A stretch of 64,000 bases of DNA from Anaerococcus murdochii. GTDB taxonomy: Bacteria > Bacillota > Clostridia > Tissierellales > Peptoniphilaceae. The DNA is taken from contig NZ_JAIPME010000002.1 in the NCBI RefSeq assembly GCF_019957155.1, positions 186,001 to 250,000 of the forward strand, in the 5' to 3' direction. Positions within the stretch are counted from its first letter, which is position 1. Each line of letters opens with the position of its first letter. Shown here piece after piece: positions 44,083 to 52,180 of this stretch. The position numbers were made by a program, and so were the translations under genes. Below the pieces are notes generated by a model that was not told the DNA's origin, did not search any database, and saw only the letters and a list, made by a program, of their open reading frames with translations.

Positions 44083-44110
44083 TTTACATTTTGAAAATAT
44101 ATGTTAAAAT
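44083..44110 (+). promoter_or_regulatory. Putative promoter of azlCD
   Basis: TTTACA (44083-44088), 16 bp, TAAAAT (44105-44110), about 95 nt before azlC. The leader holds repeated ATATGTAA-type boxes and the palindrome CACTTGTAAGTG, which could be operator sites. Confidence 0.45.
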
Positions 44111-44204
44111 ATATGTAATTTATTGAATCACTTGTAAGTGCTAAGTAAAGTATATGTAAATACTACATACAAATCAAAAAAAATTCAGTTAGAAAGGATA
44201 GCCA

Positions 44205-44888
44205 ATGAAAAAAGCATTTAAAAAAGCCTTCCCCTATACTATACCCGTTATAATCGGTTATATGTTTTTGGGAATCACCTATGGCATTATGGTTAGCCAA
44301 GCTGGTTTTAATCCACTTTTCGCACCAATAATGTCACTTATCATGTACGCCGGCAGCATGCAATTTGTAATCCTCCCCCTGCTTAAATCTGATGTATCTA
44401 TTATTGCAATTATTATCTTAACCTTATCGGTTAATATCAGAATGATGTTTTATGGGGTAAGTTTATTAAAAGAGTACAAAAATTCCAGATCAAAATTTCT
44501 TTTTATCCTAACCCTTTCTGATGAAACCTTTGCTCTTGACACATCTATAAAACCACCATCAGATGTGAATAAGGCGGATTTTTTCCTTGCAATTGGAATT
44601 ATTAATTACCTGGTTTGGGCCCTAGCTTCTTATATTGGCGCCCTTCTTGGAGGCCTAATTAGCTTTAATACAATGGGAATGGATTTTGTCCTTACAGCAC
44701 TTTTCCTTGTGCTTTTGGTTGAGCAATATTTCTCAACTCCAAACCACAAACCGCTCAAATTAGGACTTGCCCTATCAATCATTGCCCTATTAATCTTTAA
44801 GCCAAATAATTTTATGATCCCAGCCCTACTATTAATCGCCCTTAGCCTCTATGGCCTAAGAAATAGAATCGAGGAAAAAAATGACTAA
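44205..44888 (+). CDS. azlC: AzlC, branched-chain amino acid exporter large subunit
   Basis: 227 aa, about 7-8 membrane segments, with AzlC motifs near the N-terminus (GYMFLGITYGIMVSQAGF, MYAGSMQF). With AzlD it exports branched-chain amino acids or analogues. The SD AAAGGAT lies before the ATG, and its stop overlaps azlD by 8 nt. Confidence 0.9.
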   Translation: MKKAFKKAFPYTIPVIIGYMFLGITYGIMVSQAGFNPLFAPIMSLIMYAGSMQFVILPLLKSDVSIIAIIILTLSVNIRMMFYGVSLLKEYKNSRSKFLFILTLSDETFALDTSIKPPSDVNKADFFLAIGIINYLVWALASYIGALLGGLISFNTMGMDFVLTALFLVLLVEQYFSTPNHKPLKLGLALSIIALLIFKPNNFMIPALLLIALSLYGLRNRIEEKND

Positions 44889-45201
44889 GATTTTACTATG
44901 CGTGCTTGCATCATCACTTACAACTTTTTTAATAAGGTCCACCCCATTTTTCTTTTTCTCTAGAAAAGAACTTCCTGACCTAGTTAAATACTTTGGAAAA
45001 TACCTTCCTTTTGCCCTCATGCCACTCTTGGTGGTCTTTGCCCTCAGAAATATAAACCTAATGGTCTATCCCTATGGGCTTCCTGAAATAATAGCCAGCG
45101 CAACGGTTATTATCCTTCATGCAAAATTTAAAAAGCTATTTCTTTCAATTTCTTTTGGAACTTTTATATATATGGTCCTCATTCAATTAGTTTTTGTCTA
45201 A
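44881..45201 (+). CDS. azlD: AzlD, branched-chain amino acid exporter small subunit
   Basis: 106 aa, four short membrane helices, with the family motif near the start (TFLIRSTPFFFF). It is coupled to azlC by overlap. Confidence 0.9.
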   Translation: MTKILLCVLASSLTTFLIRSTPFFFFSRKELPDLVKYFGKYLPFALMPLLVVFALRNINLMVYPYGLPEIIASATVIILHAKFKKLFLSISFGTFIYMVLIQLVFV

Positions 45202-45251
45202 AATTGTAGTAAAGTATTATTATAGAAAAGAATTAATAAAATGAGGTTAAT

Positions 45252-46988
45252 ATGAAAAAAGATATAAGTATATCAAACAATAAGGCCGTGATTAACTTTT
45301 CAAAGGCCTTTTTTAATGACACAGATGACTTATTAAGGAGCCAAGGATTCTTTGATGTAATCTGCTCCTTTGTAGCCTACCACAAGGAAAACCAAACAAG
45401 AATCTATACCTACCTAGAAAAATTTTTTAGGGCAAGTGATATAGAAATCCTTGCAGGTGAGATTAGGGATATTACCAAAATCTTAACTGTAATGAGCCTT
45501 GATGAAATTTCCGAAAAAATCAACAAATACCACGACCTAGACAAGGAAAGAGATGCCCTAATAAGAATTGTTGAAGACATCTACGATTATTGGAGAAAAC
45601 TTGAAAGATATTCCGTTATCGAGCAATCTGATTACGACAGGGGTATAGAAGTAGAAAACTTCCTTTCTTCAAACATCAACTTCAAGGACCTTATCCTTGA
45701 TATATATAGAAAGGCAGAATTTTCTGTCACAGGCAAGACTCCAAAGGTCTTTAGGCAAGTACCAGCAGGAGCCAACGCTTCAATAATTGTCAAAAATTTT
45801 GAAATTGATTATCCAGAAGACCTACAGTTTTTAAATGAAATTCCATTTATAACCAAGGTAATGATTGAAACTCCTTATATAACCTACACCAAGTCCAACA
45901 AAAGGGATGGTTTCTTTGAGGAAGTTTACGAAAATCCAATAAAGGGTCTAGATATAGATACAGATGAATTTTTGTGTTATCCTGCAAAAGTAGGTGACAA
46001 CCTAGTATATATCTACTTCCACCACGACCTAATCACCCACGGCATCTCTGCTTCAAACTTATTTGACCTAGCAGATGAGGAGGAAATCCAATCCAAGAGA
46101 CCGGATGCAATTTACTTATTTGGTGGAGAAAATTCTAAGGACCAAAATGTTTTCTATGAAAATAAAAACGGCCTATTAATTGGCTATGTAAACTATACAG
46201 ACAAGAAAGACTACTTTGGTTATCTAAAAAAGATGTGCCTAACTCTTTCAAATATCATATCAATGAAAAAATCCTACCTACCAATCCACGGAGCTGGTGT
46301 AAATGTAGTTTTACAAAATGGAAAATCAGCTAACGTTGTAATCCTAGGTGACTCTGGAGCTGGAAAGAGTGAATCTATCGAAGCTTTCAGAACACTCGCC
46401 AAAGACTACATCAAAGACATGACAGTAATCTTTGACGATATGGGAACATTTAGACTCAAAGACGACAAGGTAATGGCCTATGGTACTGAAATTGGTGCCT
46501 TTGTAAGGCTTGACGACCTAGATGCAGGCTATGCCTTTAAGCAAATAGACAGGTCCATCTTCATGAACCCTGATAAGATAAATGCAAGGCTAATCATGCC
46601 AGTTGCGGACTACAGCCAAATTATGGCAGGCTACGAAGTTGACTTCTTCCTCTATGCAAATAACTACGATAAGCTAAAGAAGGGTGAAGACTCAATTTCA
46701 ATCCTAGATGACGAAAAAGAAGCAATAAAGATCTTTAAAAGAGGAGCTAGATTTGCCAAGGGTACAACTACAGAAACAGGCCTAGTAGAATCCTACTTTG
46801 CCAACCCATTTGGCCCTTATCAAAAGCAAGATACTTGCGATAAGCTAATCGAAACCTACTTTAACAAACTTTATGAAAACAATAAAAAAGTCGGCCAAAT
46901 CAAAACCCAACTTGGAGTAGAGGGCATGGAAACAGACGGTCCACTAAAATCAGCCAAGGAACTTTTTGAAATAATCAAGGCCCTATAA
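45252..46988 (+). CDS. HprK/PEPCK-superfamily P-loop protein, function unknown
   Basis: 578 aa, cytoplasmic. The first ~330 residues are helical then mixed and do not resemble a known enzyme. The C-terminal part has LPIHGAGV, a P-loop GDSGAGKSE near residue 365, and FDDMG about 35 residues later. GDSGxGKSE is the form seen in HPr kinase, and the wider fold is shared with ATP-dependent PEP carboxykinase; databases may label such proteins PEPCK. Substrate motifs of true PEPCK (e.g. its FEGGCYAK block) are not seen, so I would not call it gluconeogenic. It follows azlD by 50 nt, with a terminator after it. Base composition is like its neighbours. Confidence 0.75.
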   Translation: MKKDISISNNKAVINFSKAFFNDTDDLLRSQGFFDVICSFVAYHKENQTRIYTYLEKFFRASDIEILAGEIRDITKILTVMSLDEISEKINKYHDLDKERDALIRIVEDIYDYWRKLERYSVIEQSDYDRGIEVENFLSSNINFKDLILDIYRKAEFSVTGKTPKVFRQVPAGANASIIVKNFEIDYPEDLQFLNEIPFITKVMIETPYITYTKSNKRDGFFEEVYENPIKGLDIDTDEFLCYPAKVGDNLVYIYFHHDLITHGISASNLFDLADEEEIQSKRPDAIYLFGGENSKDQNVFYENKNGLLIGYVNYTDKKDYFGYLKKMCLTLSNIISMKKSYLPIHGAGVNVVLQNGKSANVVILGDSGAGKSESIEAFRTLAKDYIKDMTVIFDDMGTFRLKDDKVMAYGTEIGAFVRLDDLDAGYAFKQIDRSIFMNPDKINARLIMPVADYSQIMAGYEVDFFLYANNYDKLKKGEDSISILDDEKEAIKIFKRGARFAKGTTTETGLVESYFANPFGPYQKQDTCDKLIETYFNKLYENNKKVGQIKTQLGVEGMETDGPLKSAKELFEIIKAL

Positions 46989-46992
46989 ATAG

Positions 46993-47036
46993 GAAAAAAT
47001 CATCACCTTACTTGAATAAGGCGATGATTTTTTTAT
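46993..47036 (+). terminator. Terminator of the HprK/PEPCK-like gene
   Basis: AATCATC-A-CCTTA, a 6-nt loop, TAAGG-C-GATGATT, then seven T. A strong hairpin beginning just after the stop. Confidence 0.9.
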
Positions 47037-47111
47037 TTAAGGTTAAAACCTAGTCAATTTTATATCAAGGTTTTAAAGAGTATTCTACTTTCCCCCTTCT
47101 TTGCCTTGCCT

Positions 47112-47696
47112 TTATTTTTGAACCTTAGCTTCTATAGTGGCCTTGTAATTTATTAGCTCGCCTGTTTCTGTTTCTACATATTGTTCAAAGTTGATTTTTA
47201 CAGCATCGCTCACATTGTTTAGGGCGTAGGCTTCTTGGGCCCCCACGGTTTTTGCTCCTATTGGTGTTTCTTGTGCGTATTTTAAATCTTCAACTGCCGA
47301 ATATGTTTCAGCCATCTCTCCCTTTTCATCAATTACAGAAGATGGGAAGAGATATAAATCTTGAATTTTATTGTCAAATCCCAAATTTTCATAGGAGTAA
47401 TCGATACAAATAACTTCTGCTGGGTCCTTGTCTACAAATTCATTTCTTCCTTCAAGGACTTTTACAGAATTAACCACAAGCTTCCACTGGCCATCCACGA
47501 CCCATTCCTCGCCTTCTTTAAGCTTGGCTATCTCACCATCTGAGCTTTCTTCCTCAGATGTATTTTCTCCTTCATTTGAGCTTTCTTTTTCTTCTAACTT
47601 TGTTTCTTCTTTGGCTTTCTCATCAACTTTTTTATCGCCACAGGCAACCAAACACGCCATAGCTAGGCTTGTTACGAATACTTTTTTAATTTTCAT
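47112..47696 (-). CDS. Lipoprotein with DUF5067/DUF4352-like domain
   Basis: 194 aa. Signal peptide with lipobox LVAC (Cys19), then a Glu/Ser-rich linker to about residue 60. The C-terminal Ig-like domain (about 65-190) resembles DUF5067/DUF4352 (pattern VDGQWKLVVNSVK, ICIDYSYEN). It would sit on the outer face of the membrane. Last gene of the YdjI/YdjG-like operon. Function unknown. Confidence 0.75.
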   Translation of the reverse strand: MKIKKVFVTSLAMACLVACGDKKVDEKAKEETKLEEKESSNEGENTSEEESSDGEIAKLKEGEEWVVDGQWKLVVNSVKVLEGRNEFVDKDPAEVICIDYSYENLGFDNKIQDLYLFPSSVIDEKGEMAETYSAVEDLKYAQETPIGAKTVGAQEAYALNNVSDAVKINFEQYVETETGELINYKATIEAKVQK

Positions 47697-47705
47697 AATA
47701 TCTCC

Positions 47706-49253
47706 TTATCCTCTTCCCATTATTGATAGGATCTTTGCGTAGAGTGGTCCTGAGAATGAATATTCTACGACTGTTTTATCCCAATCTAAAATCTTATTTG
47801 CATCTATTATCTCTGGGTTAAGACCAGTTATTTGGCCATTTTTATCTAAACTTACAAGGCTTTCTATTTCCTTATCCCTGTAGGCGATTTTGATTTTCAC
47901 ACTTGGCATATCTTTTTCTTGGCTCTGGCAAATGAGGACGGTTGACCTTTGGCAAATCCCATCAAGAAAGTCATTATCTTTTTCGGTGACCTTGCCATCA
48001 TTACCCTTATCAACAGACCTTAGACTTACTACTGCATTCTCCCATTTTGGTACAACTAGGTAAAAGTCATTACCAGTTAAAAATGCACTATTATCATCAT
48101 AAGGATCTCTCTGGCCTTCTAAGATTAGTCTTGGGTCTTTATAGTCTGCAAAGCAAGCTTGCCAGGCAAATAGTTTGCTCATTACATTAGGTAGAGTATC
48201 TTCTGCATTGGCCCTGCCCATATAGATTATAAAGGCACTTACATTTTTATCATCTGGATCTATACCAAGCTTTGTAGCCATCCTTACAAAGTCATCTGAG
48301 TATCGGTTAGTTTTATAATCAGGTCCAGCTAGGGTTTGGATTTCTATTGCTTCCCCTATGCCTGCATCTGAATAGATTTTGCTAAAAAACATTAGTCTAC
48401 CTACTTCATTTACATAAAATATATTAGAATTATCTTGCCACAAGTCTTTGATGGCAAAACCTTCTTTATTTCCCATGTCATACTGGTAGGAAGGATTTGA
48501 TAAATAACTGTCATAATGGTCAATTATGTGCCTATAGTAGTCCGCTAGGCTTTTTTCCATTAAGTCTAATTTCTGGTCAGGACTAATAGCAAAATAGGAT
48601 AAGAGCTCATCATCTGTAAGACGCTTGCCATCTTTAATTGAAAAATTATAGGCCCTATATACTTGAAAACCTGAATCAATATTATTGTAGAGATGGATGA
48701 AAACACTTAGGATTTCTTCGTCTTGGTAGGTTGAAAACTCTGCATGAACAAAGGGTTCATCGCTATCTTTAGAATAATCGTCCGCATCCTTGTACATGGT
48801 TTTTAACTCTTCAAGGTCCTTTTCTATTTCCTCATTGGCTTGGTCCGCATCCTTTGAATCCAGCAAAATTTTTGGTAGGTGGATACCAAAGCGGAGACCC
48901 TTGGCCTTTTCCATTTGTTTTTCATCTACAAAATCCTTAAAGACTTGCCTATCTTCTACTAGGGTTGACTTACTACCTGCCTTTGCTCCTTCTAGGGCCT
49001 GAGCCTTTATTGGTTTTCTTTTAAAATTTATTTCTTTTACTAATTTTAAATCTTCATTGCTTTCTTCCTTGGCTAGGGTTTTTTCTTTAGGATTTTCATT
49101 TTCATCTTCAGATTTTTCTGCCAAATCCTTTGCTTTTTCTTCCCCTTCTTCTTCGCTTATCTTTGTAGGTTCTTCGTCAAGCTTTTCTTTACCACAGCCT
49201 ACTAAAGCCAAGGCTAGAAAAATAAGAAGAACTTTTTGCCTTTTGCCTATCAT
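47706..49253 (-). CDS. Large lipoprotein, RsiV/DUF3298-like
   Basis: 515 aa. Lipobox LVGC (Cys20), a Glu/Lys-rich linker to about residue 75, then a globular part. Residues ~100-330 carry the pattern of DUF3298/RsiV-type proteins (HLPKIL, FSTYQDEEILSVFIHLYN, NFSIKDGKRLTDDELL). The C-terminal 180 residues are unassigned. RsiV domains bind lysozyme in Bacillus; whether this one does is unknown. It is placed between the zinc-ribbon gene and a second lipoprotein with 9-11 nt gaps. Confidence 0.7.
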   Translation of the reverse strand: MIGKRQKVLLIFLALALVGCGKEKLDEEPTKISEEEGEEKAKDLAEKSEDENENPKEKTLAKEESNEDLKLVKEINFKRKPIKAQALEGAKAGSKSTLVEDRQVFKDFVDEKQMEKAKGLRFGIHLPKILLDSKDADQANEEIEKDLEELKTMYKDADDYSKDSDEPFVHAEFSTYQDEEILSVFIHLYNNIDSGFQVYRAYNFSIKDGKRLTDDELLSYFAISPDQKLDLMEKSLADYYRHIIDHYDSYLSNPSYQYDMGNKEGFAIKDLWQDNSNIFYVNEVGRLMFFSKIYSDAGIGEAIEIQTLAGPDYKTNRYSDDFVRMATKLGIDPDDKNVSAFIIYMGRANAEDTLPNVMSKLFAWQACFADYKDPRLILEGQRDPYDDNSAFLTGNDFYLVVPKWENAVVSLRSVDKGNDGKVTEKDNDFLDGICQRSTVLICQSQEKDMPSVKIKIAYRDKEIESLVSLDKNGQITGLNPEIIDANKILDWDKTVVEYSFSGPLYAKILSIMGRG

Positions 49254-49264
49254 AAACCCCCTCC

Positions 49265-50710
49265 TTACTTAAATTTGATCTTATCTCCCTTGATTTCACA
49301 GCTATTTTCTCCATCAATACAAGAGTTTTTAAGGCCGTATTCATGCCTTATAAATTCATCATGGCTTATAAGATTAGTCACTTCGTGTTTGTTTTCAACC
49401 TCATAGGAGTGCCTTGCATCCTGGTTCCTATATTTACTGTAGACATTAAAATAATATATGAAGCCAGCAACTAAGAGTAACCAGAAGAAGTTTCTGGAAT
49501 CTTGAAACTTTGTATCATCAAATATATCAAAAGCTGCAACGAACCATAGGACAATGGCTATTAAGAAGCTTATAACTTCCACAAGGACTGATGCCATAAA
49601 AAGTTTTTTGAAATTTATAGGCACTGATCCCATGGTTTCCTTAGTCCTTGCATTTACTGCAACATAGTGTAAAACGTGTTTATCGCCCTTATTTTCCATA
49701 TAGGAGTAAAGCCAAACCGGCAAATAGGAAGCCTTCCAAGAATCTCCTTTTACAATAAATTCTTCTTCTTCCCAGTTAACTCCTCTGTCATATTCTTCGA
49801 TGGTATCTTTGATGGCAAATCTAGCCACATCTGAGCCCCACACGTCTGTAATTTTTTTAAGGTCATATACATTGGTATCTCTCTTTTCGGATGTATAGCC
49901 CTTAAGGTAGTTGGCATTGTATTTGACACAATTTTCTGTATCAAAAGGCATGATTGAATTTATGATATTTGTTGTCTTTTCCTTTGAAGAATAGTCAAGT
50001 TTATCCAAACTTGATTCTATTGATAAATCATCAATGCTTATGTCAAAGTCCCTGCCTACCCTGTAAAGATCAGCATCATAAATGGTTTTTTCATCATCAC
50101 CATCTTTTACTGTCCTAGTATTGGTTAAAATTTCTCCCTTGCCGCTAAGTTTCATATGGCCGTTTATATCAACAAGCATATATGGAAAATATACCCCACA
50201 TATATTTTCGGCATTAAATTCCTTAATAAATTGTGGGTGAGCAAAGGTCTTTCTTTGACCAACAAAATTTTCAATCTCTTCTTTTGCTTCATTCTTAGTC
50301 ACAGAAAATGGCAAAATTACGTCAGGTACAGCTCCGTTAGCAATTTTAGAATTTATTGAAAGTGTATTTCTGCACCAATGACACCTGGCTTGGGTAGAAG
50401 TTGCTGTATCGATAACTACCTCAGCCCCACAACTTTCGCATTTTAGGGTAATGATATCACTAGCTTCTAGGTCTATATCTACTGCACCACTACGGGACTT
50501 GCTTCCTTCAAGGCTAGATATTTCATCATCTGCCTCTGCCATATCTAGGTCAAATTCATGCCTACAAAAATTGCACCTAAGCTTGCCAGTTTTGGTATTT
50601 GTAGAAATATCAGTTGACCCACACTTTGGACACTTAACCTGGCCATCTTTTGCTTGGTCTGTATCTTTAATAATGTTTATGTTTTCATTATTATCTCTTT
50701 CGCCTACCAT
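49265..50710 (-). CDS. YdjG-like zinc-ribbon membrane protein
   Basis: 481 aa. Two TFIIB-type zinc ribbons at the N-terminus (CPKCGSTD ... CNFCRHEF; CESCGAEV ... CHWCRNTL), a middle domain, and two membrane helices near residues 375-400 and 410-430. This matches Bacillus YdjG, which with YdjH and YdjI anchors a PspA protein to the stressed membrane. SD AGGAGGAGG. It follows the SPFH gene by 10 nt. Confidence 0.8.
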   Translation of the reverse strand: MVGERDNNENINIIKDTDQAKDGQVKCPKCGSTDISTNTKTGKLRCNFCRHEFDLDMAEADDEISSLEGSKSRSGAVDIDLEASDIITLKCESCGAEVVIDTATSTQARCHWCRNTLSINSKIANGAVPDVILPFSVTKNEAKEEIENFVGQRKTFAHPQFIKEFNAENICGVYFPYMLVDINGHMKLSGKGEILTNTRTVKDGDDEKTIYDADLYRVGRDFDISIDDLSIESSLDKLDYSSKEKTTNIINSIMPFDTENCVKYNANYLKGYTSEKRDTNVYDLKKITDVWGSDVARFAIKDTIEEYDRGVNWEEEEFIVKGDSWKASYLPVWLYSYMENKGDKHVLHYVAVNARTKETMGSVPINFKKLFMASVLVEVISFLIAIVLWFVAAFDIFDDTKFQDSRNFFWLLLVAGFIYYFNVYSKYRNQDARHSYEVENKHEVTNLISHDEFIRHEYGLKNSCIDGENSCEIKGDKIKFK

Positions 50711-50720
50711 AGCCTCCTCC

Positions 50721-51947
50721 TTAGAATCCTAAAAGATCAGATTTAACCTTATCAAATTCTTCCTGGCTAATAACTCCTGCATCTAAAAGTTTTTTCATTT
50801 GAATTAATTTTTCTGTTGGATCGACTTGTGCGTTATTTAACGTTTGTTGGTTTTGTTGATTTTGGTTTGGAATATTTTGTCCTACTCCAAAATTAGGTTG
50901 GTAAGAATTTGCTCCCTCAGGCTGGTTAAGTCCAACTGCCATAGATCCTGCAGCATTCATTCCCATGCCCATAAAGGCCATTCCTGCACCACCGCCATTT
51001 TCTCCTGCCCCTTGCATGCCCCTGGCAACAGATTGTTGGAAGAAAGAATTTCCACGACTTCCTGAAAGGGCATCCGCTTTTTTCACATCGGATAGGAGTT
51101 TCTTGGTATCCTCGTCATATTCGATAGCAAGGATAGCAGTTTTTATTATTTCAAGGCCCCTATCGGTCTTCCATTGGTAGGCATCTTCTACTGCCTGGGT
51201 TAAGGATTTGGCAAAACCAATCTGATCGCCTTGGATTTTGCTCATCCTATTTCCTCTGGATGGGTCATTTGTATAATTAGAAAATGCAGCAGAAAGACTT
51301 CCTACAACTTCATTAAATAGCTGTTCGACAGCTCCATTATCCATATCGTTAAAATCGAAAACTTCTTTATCACTGATTAGGTATTTTTGTGGGACGAAGT
51401 TTTTGACAAATAATAGAGGATCAACAATCTTTATTGTGTAAGTTCCCCTGGTTACTGCCCCTACTTGGGTGCCAAAGTAGGCATCATCCCAATAGATTTC
51501 ACTTTGGGTGCCGAAGCGGTTGTTTGGTATTTCCTTTAAGTTAACATAAAATGCAAGTTGTTCAGCTCCTGGCTGACCACCAAATTTAATTTTCTCCCAA
51601 GTAGACTGGATAAGAGATCCCATGATCCCATCACCGGCAAAAATCGATTTAGAATTTGCCTCATCACTTGAATAAATAAAGCCCCCTGGCTCAGCAACTA
51701 TGCCTGTTATCTTACCATCTTCGATAGTGATTAGGGCTGTGCCTTCTGGAACAATTATTTTAGATCCATTAGAAATAATATTTTCACTTGTACTTGTGTT
51801 TGAACCTCTACCTTGGTTTGTTGCTTGACCTTGGGCTGGAAATATTCCTGCTGTGGCAGAAATCCCTGGCATAGGTTTATAAAAATCTAGCCATTGGTCT
51901 GCAAAAGTCCCTCCGAGCGCTCCTGTAAATGCCTTTATAAATCCCAT
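50721..51947 (-). CDS. SPFH-domain protein, YdjI-like, with C-terminal SHOCT motif
   Basis: 408 aa. An N-terminal SPFH/band-7 type region (about 1-240; virion-core-protein/YdjI class), a helix, a Gly/Met-rich segment (about 310-350), an Asn/Gln-rich linker, and a C-terminal SHOCT motif (LIQMKKLLDAGVISQEEFDK). In Bacillus, YdjI works with YdjG in a PspA-linked membrane-stress complex. First gene of a four-gene operon with an AGGAGG SD. Upstream are palindromes that may be operators. Confidence 0.85.
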   Translation of the reverse strand: MGFIKAFTGALGGTFADQWLDFYKPMPGISATAGIFPAQGQATNQGRGSNTSTSENIISNGSKIIVPEGTALITIEDGKITGIVAEPGGFIYSSDEANSKSIFAGDGIMGSLIQSTWEKIKFGGQPGAEQLAFYVNLKEIPNNRFGTQSEIYWDDAYFGTQVGAVTRGTYTIKIVDPLLFVKNFVPQKYLISDKEVFDFNDMDNGAVEQLFNEVVGSLSAAFSNYTNDPSRGNRMSKIQGDQIGFAKSLTQAVEDAYQWKTDRGLEIIKTAILAIEYDEDTKKLLSDVKKADALSGSRGNSFFQQSVARGMQGAGENGGGAGMAFMGMGMNAAGSMAVGLNQPEGANSYQPNFGVGQNIPNQNQQNQQTLNNAQVDPTEKLIQMKKLLDAGVISQEEFDKVKSDLLGF

Positions 51948-51977
51948 TTTTACCTCCTAATTTTTTTCTTATTTTAA

Positions 51978-51996
51978 GTAAATTTTATTAATTTAC
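51978..51996. promoter_or_regulatory. Palindrome in the SPFH-operon leader
   Basis: GTAAATT, 5-nt spacer, AATTTAC: perfect 7-bp arms about 30 nt upstream of the start. An operator or promoter-overlap site is possible. The region is AT-rich, so chance cannot be excluded. Confidence 0.3.
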
Positions 51997-52039
51997 CTTG
52001 CTCTTAGTTTTATTAAATCACATTAAATTAGTAAAATAA

Positions 52040-52093
52040 ATAGACCAAAAGGCAATCTTTGTTGAATTTTACAAAGATAGACCTTTGGTCTAT
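52040..52093. repeat. Nested inverted repeat with three ATAGACC half-sites
   Basis: An imperfect 23-bp inverted repeat (52040-52062 / 52071-52093) whose right arm is itself a perfect palindrome, ATAGACC-TTT-GGTCTAT (52077-52093). It lies upstream of the SPFH operon and downstream of the LuxR-type gene's terminator. It is either an operator for a dimeric regulator or a second weak terminator. Confidence 0.6.
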
Positions 52094-52113
52094 ATGAAAA
52101 AAACCTAATAAAG

Positions 52114-52164
52114 GCAAAAAACCAGCCCCTATCTTTACCATTCTAGTAAAAATAAGACCTGGTT
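52114..52164 (-). terminator. Terminator of the LuxR-type regulator gene
   Basis: On the minus strand AACCAG ... CTGGTT, with partial inner pairing, is followed by TTTTT. It lies just after the regulator stop. Confidence 0.55.
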
Positions 52165-52180
52165 AATTAATTTTTTTATT

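Noticed and set aside
44170-44195. CodY-like box before azlC
   Set aside because: Only a partial match in very AT-rich sequence; too weak to list as a site.
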